From the NCBI GenBank assembly GCA_007134175.1, contig SLLF01000364.1, forward strand, positions 1 through 7,090: 7,090 nt of DNA, in the 5' to 3' direction. A program made the position numbers and the translations under genes. The notes under the pieces were generated by a model. It did no database searches, was not told the origin of the DNA, and worked only from the letters and a program-made list of their open reading frames with translations. Below, one piece after another: positions 5,714 through 7,090 of this stretch (position 1 is its first letter; every line of letters begins with the position of its first letter). This stretch comes from Kiritimatiellia bacterium (lineage in GTDB: Bacteria > Verrucomicrobiota > Kiritimatiellia > SLAD01).

Positions 5714-7090
5714 ACACGAAAACCACAGCCCATTCCTTCACGCATAAGTTGGACGGCGAATGGGATTTCACCTACCAAGCCGATCCCGACGGAGATTTGC
5801 GACCACCCGCAGCGGAGGCCTTTGATTGCCGTATGCCGGTGCCCGCCTATTGGGACGATCATCATGATCGCCTGGAGAAGAGCGAATTCTGGTCGCGAAA
5901 GTGTGTATTCAATCCGTTCCGTCCAATTCGATTCCCTCTTGGCCAGGGCAAACCGCCTGATTGTTCGTTGCCCTGGCTGATCGGCACCGGGTGGTATCGG
6001 CGCCGTTTTACCGCCCCGGCGGATGCCGCGTTGGCCCGCCTGCAAATTGGCGGGGCGGTGATGGATGTCACCGTGTTCGTCAATGGCCGGTTGGTGGGCA
6101 CCCGCGAGGGACATCTGACGCCCGCCATATTCGAGCTGGGGCCGTACCTTGTACCCGGGAAGGAACACGAGCTGATACTCGCCGTCTCCAACCAGCGTGG
6201 CGGACGCGCCAGCACCGTAATCCGCGGCTACAAAGGCCGTTCGGCGGGTATTTACGGCGCGGTATCGCTGCATTTCGCCGCCGTCCGGATAGACGACCTT
6301 TACATTCGACCCGCAGGGGACACGGCCTTGCAGTGGCAGGCCCGGCTCGCCGGAGCAGATAAAGCCTACACCGTTGCCTACGCCCTGCGCGATGCAGAAG
6401 GGCGCGTGGTTCTAAGCGGTGAACACCGAGCGGATGATAGGGAACCGGCTTGGCAAACCTCTGCCGACAACGTGGCCTGTTGGTCCGACCGGCATCCGCA
6501 TTGTTATACCGCCATGGTGGAAGTGCGTGACGGGGACCGGGTGCTGGACCGGTTGGAGCAGCCTTTCGGTCGCAGGCGAATCGTGTCGGACGGTCACCAC
6601 CTGCTGCTCAATGGCCGTCCGGTTTTTTTGCGGGGTCACACGGAACACGCGTATTTCCCGCTTACCTGTACCCCGCCCCTCGACAAGGAAAGCTATCGCC
6701 ATACCATCCGGGTGTTGCAGTCGTTGGGTTTCAATTATACCCGCTTCCATACGTGGGCCCCTCCGCTACCGTATATCGAGGCGTGCAATGAACTGGGCAT
6801 GCTGGTGCAAGTCGAGGCGCCGAACGGATTCAGCGACAGCGAATGGGACGAGCTGCTGGCCACCTACCGCAAACATCCAGCGGTGGTGCTGTACTGCTGC
6901 GGCAACGAAACCACCCTGGACGCCCCCATGCTCGACCGGGTCGAAGAGATGGCGCGCCGCTGTCATGCCCAGGTGCCCGACGCCCTGTTTTGCCCGATGC
7001 ACGGCATGAAATATATCGATTGGGGGGTCCCGGCCGACATGCCGGGTGCGGTGACGGAACCGTTTCGTCATCATCCCCAGCGCCTCGACC
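5710..7090 (+). CDS. Family GH2 glycoside hydrolase (3' partial)
   Basis: The frame from ATG 5710 stays open to the window end, giving 460 residues. It opens with LDGEWDF (14-20), then the GH2 sugar-binding jelly roll with GTGWYRRRF (92-100), VFVNGRLVGTREGHLTPAIFEL split across 122-143, and the Asn of AVSN (158-161). An immunoglobulin-like middle domain follows (about 195-288), then the barrel from about 292: LLLNGRPVFLRGH (298-310), FNYTRFHTW (341-349) and YCCGNE (395-400). E400 after N399 is the expected acid/base; the nucleophile should lie beyond the window. No signal peptide, so probably cytoplasmic. GH2 contains beta-galactosidases, beta-glucuronidases, beta-mannosidases and others; with a uronate-type sulfatase and a PL22-like protein next door, a glucuronidase or galactosidase is plausible, but nothing visible decides it. 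Two adjacent Cys (396-397) just before the catalytic pair are notable. Family call firm. Confidence 0.9.
   Translation, partial: MNTKTTAHSFTHKLDGEWDFTYQADPDGDLRPPAAEAFDCRMPVPAYWDDHHDRLEKSEFWSRKCVFNPFRPIRFPLGQGKPPDCSLPWLIGTGWYRRRFTAPADAALARLQIGGAVMDVTVFVNGRLVGTREGHLTPAIFELGPYLVPGKEHELILAVSNQRGGRASTVIRGYKGRSAGIYGAVSLHFAAVRIDDLYIRPAGDTALQWQARLAGADKAYTVAYALRDAEGRVVLSGEHRADDREPAWQTSADNVACWSDRHPHCYTAMVEVRDGDRVLDRLEQPFGRRRIVSDGHHLLLNGRPVFLRGHTEHAYFPLTCTPPLDKESYRHTIRVLQSLGFNYTRFHTWAPPLPYIEACNELGMLVQVEAPNGFSDSEWDELLATYRKHPAVVLYCCGNETTLDAPMLDRVEEMARRCHAQVPDALFCPMHGMKYIDWGVPADMPGAVTEPFRHHPQRLD

Noticed and set aside
5587..6273. 228-codon minus-strand frame across the sulfatase-GH2 junction
   Set aside because: The opposite strand carries two clear enzymes here; the antisense translation has no recognisable features.

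Overview
The window is a GC-rich, tightly packed stretch carrying five genes, all on the + strand, and every recognisable one looks like part of a glycan-degradation locus. No tRNA, rRNA, CRISPR array, insertion sequence, transporter or regulator is visible. The gene density, the mix of sulfatase and glycosidases, and the GH42-like and GH2 sequence styles are what I would expect from the PVC superphylum (Kiritimatiellota, Lentisphaerota, Verrucomicrobiota or Planctomycetota). That assignment is an inference from gene content; no taxonomic marker is present.

Layout: (1) 1-960, the C-terminal part of a BNR/Asp-box beta-propeller protein that begins before the window; (2) 989-2953, a clan GH-A, GH42-like putative glycosidase with an unusual Asp-rich motif where the acid/base Asn-Glu is expected; (3) 2970-4184, a beta-propeller protein with the Gln-x-x-His-x-His metal motif of family PL22 oligogalacturonate lyases; (4) 4220-5713, a formylglycine-type sulfatase whose motifs closely follow animal arylsulfatase K, the glucuronate-2-sulfatase; (5) 5710 to the window end, the N-terminal 460 residues of a family GH2 glycosidase. 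Gaps are 28, 16 and 35 bp, and the last pair overlaps by 4 bp (ATGA), so the set reads as one operon continuing past both ends.

Putting it together (inference): the operon probably strips and cleaves a sulfated, uronic-acid-containing oligosaccharide. The sulfatase would remove a sulfate, plausibly 2-O on a uronate; the PL22-like protein would eliminate across a uronic acid; the GH2 and GH42-like proteins would trim neutral or uronic sugars; and the BNR protein could be a lyase or glycosidase. None of the four genes with a visible start encodes a signal peptide, which points to a cytoplasmic pathway acting on imported oligosaccharides. This is unusual because most characterised bacterial glycan sulfatases are exported. 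The actual substrate (ulvan-like, glycosaminoglycan-like, pectin-like or another) cannot be read from this sequence.
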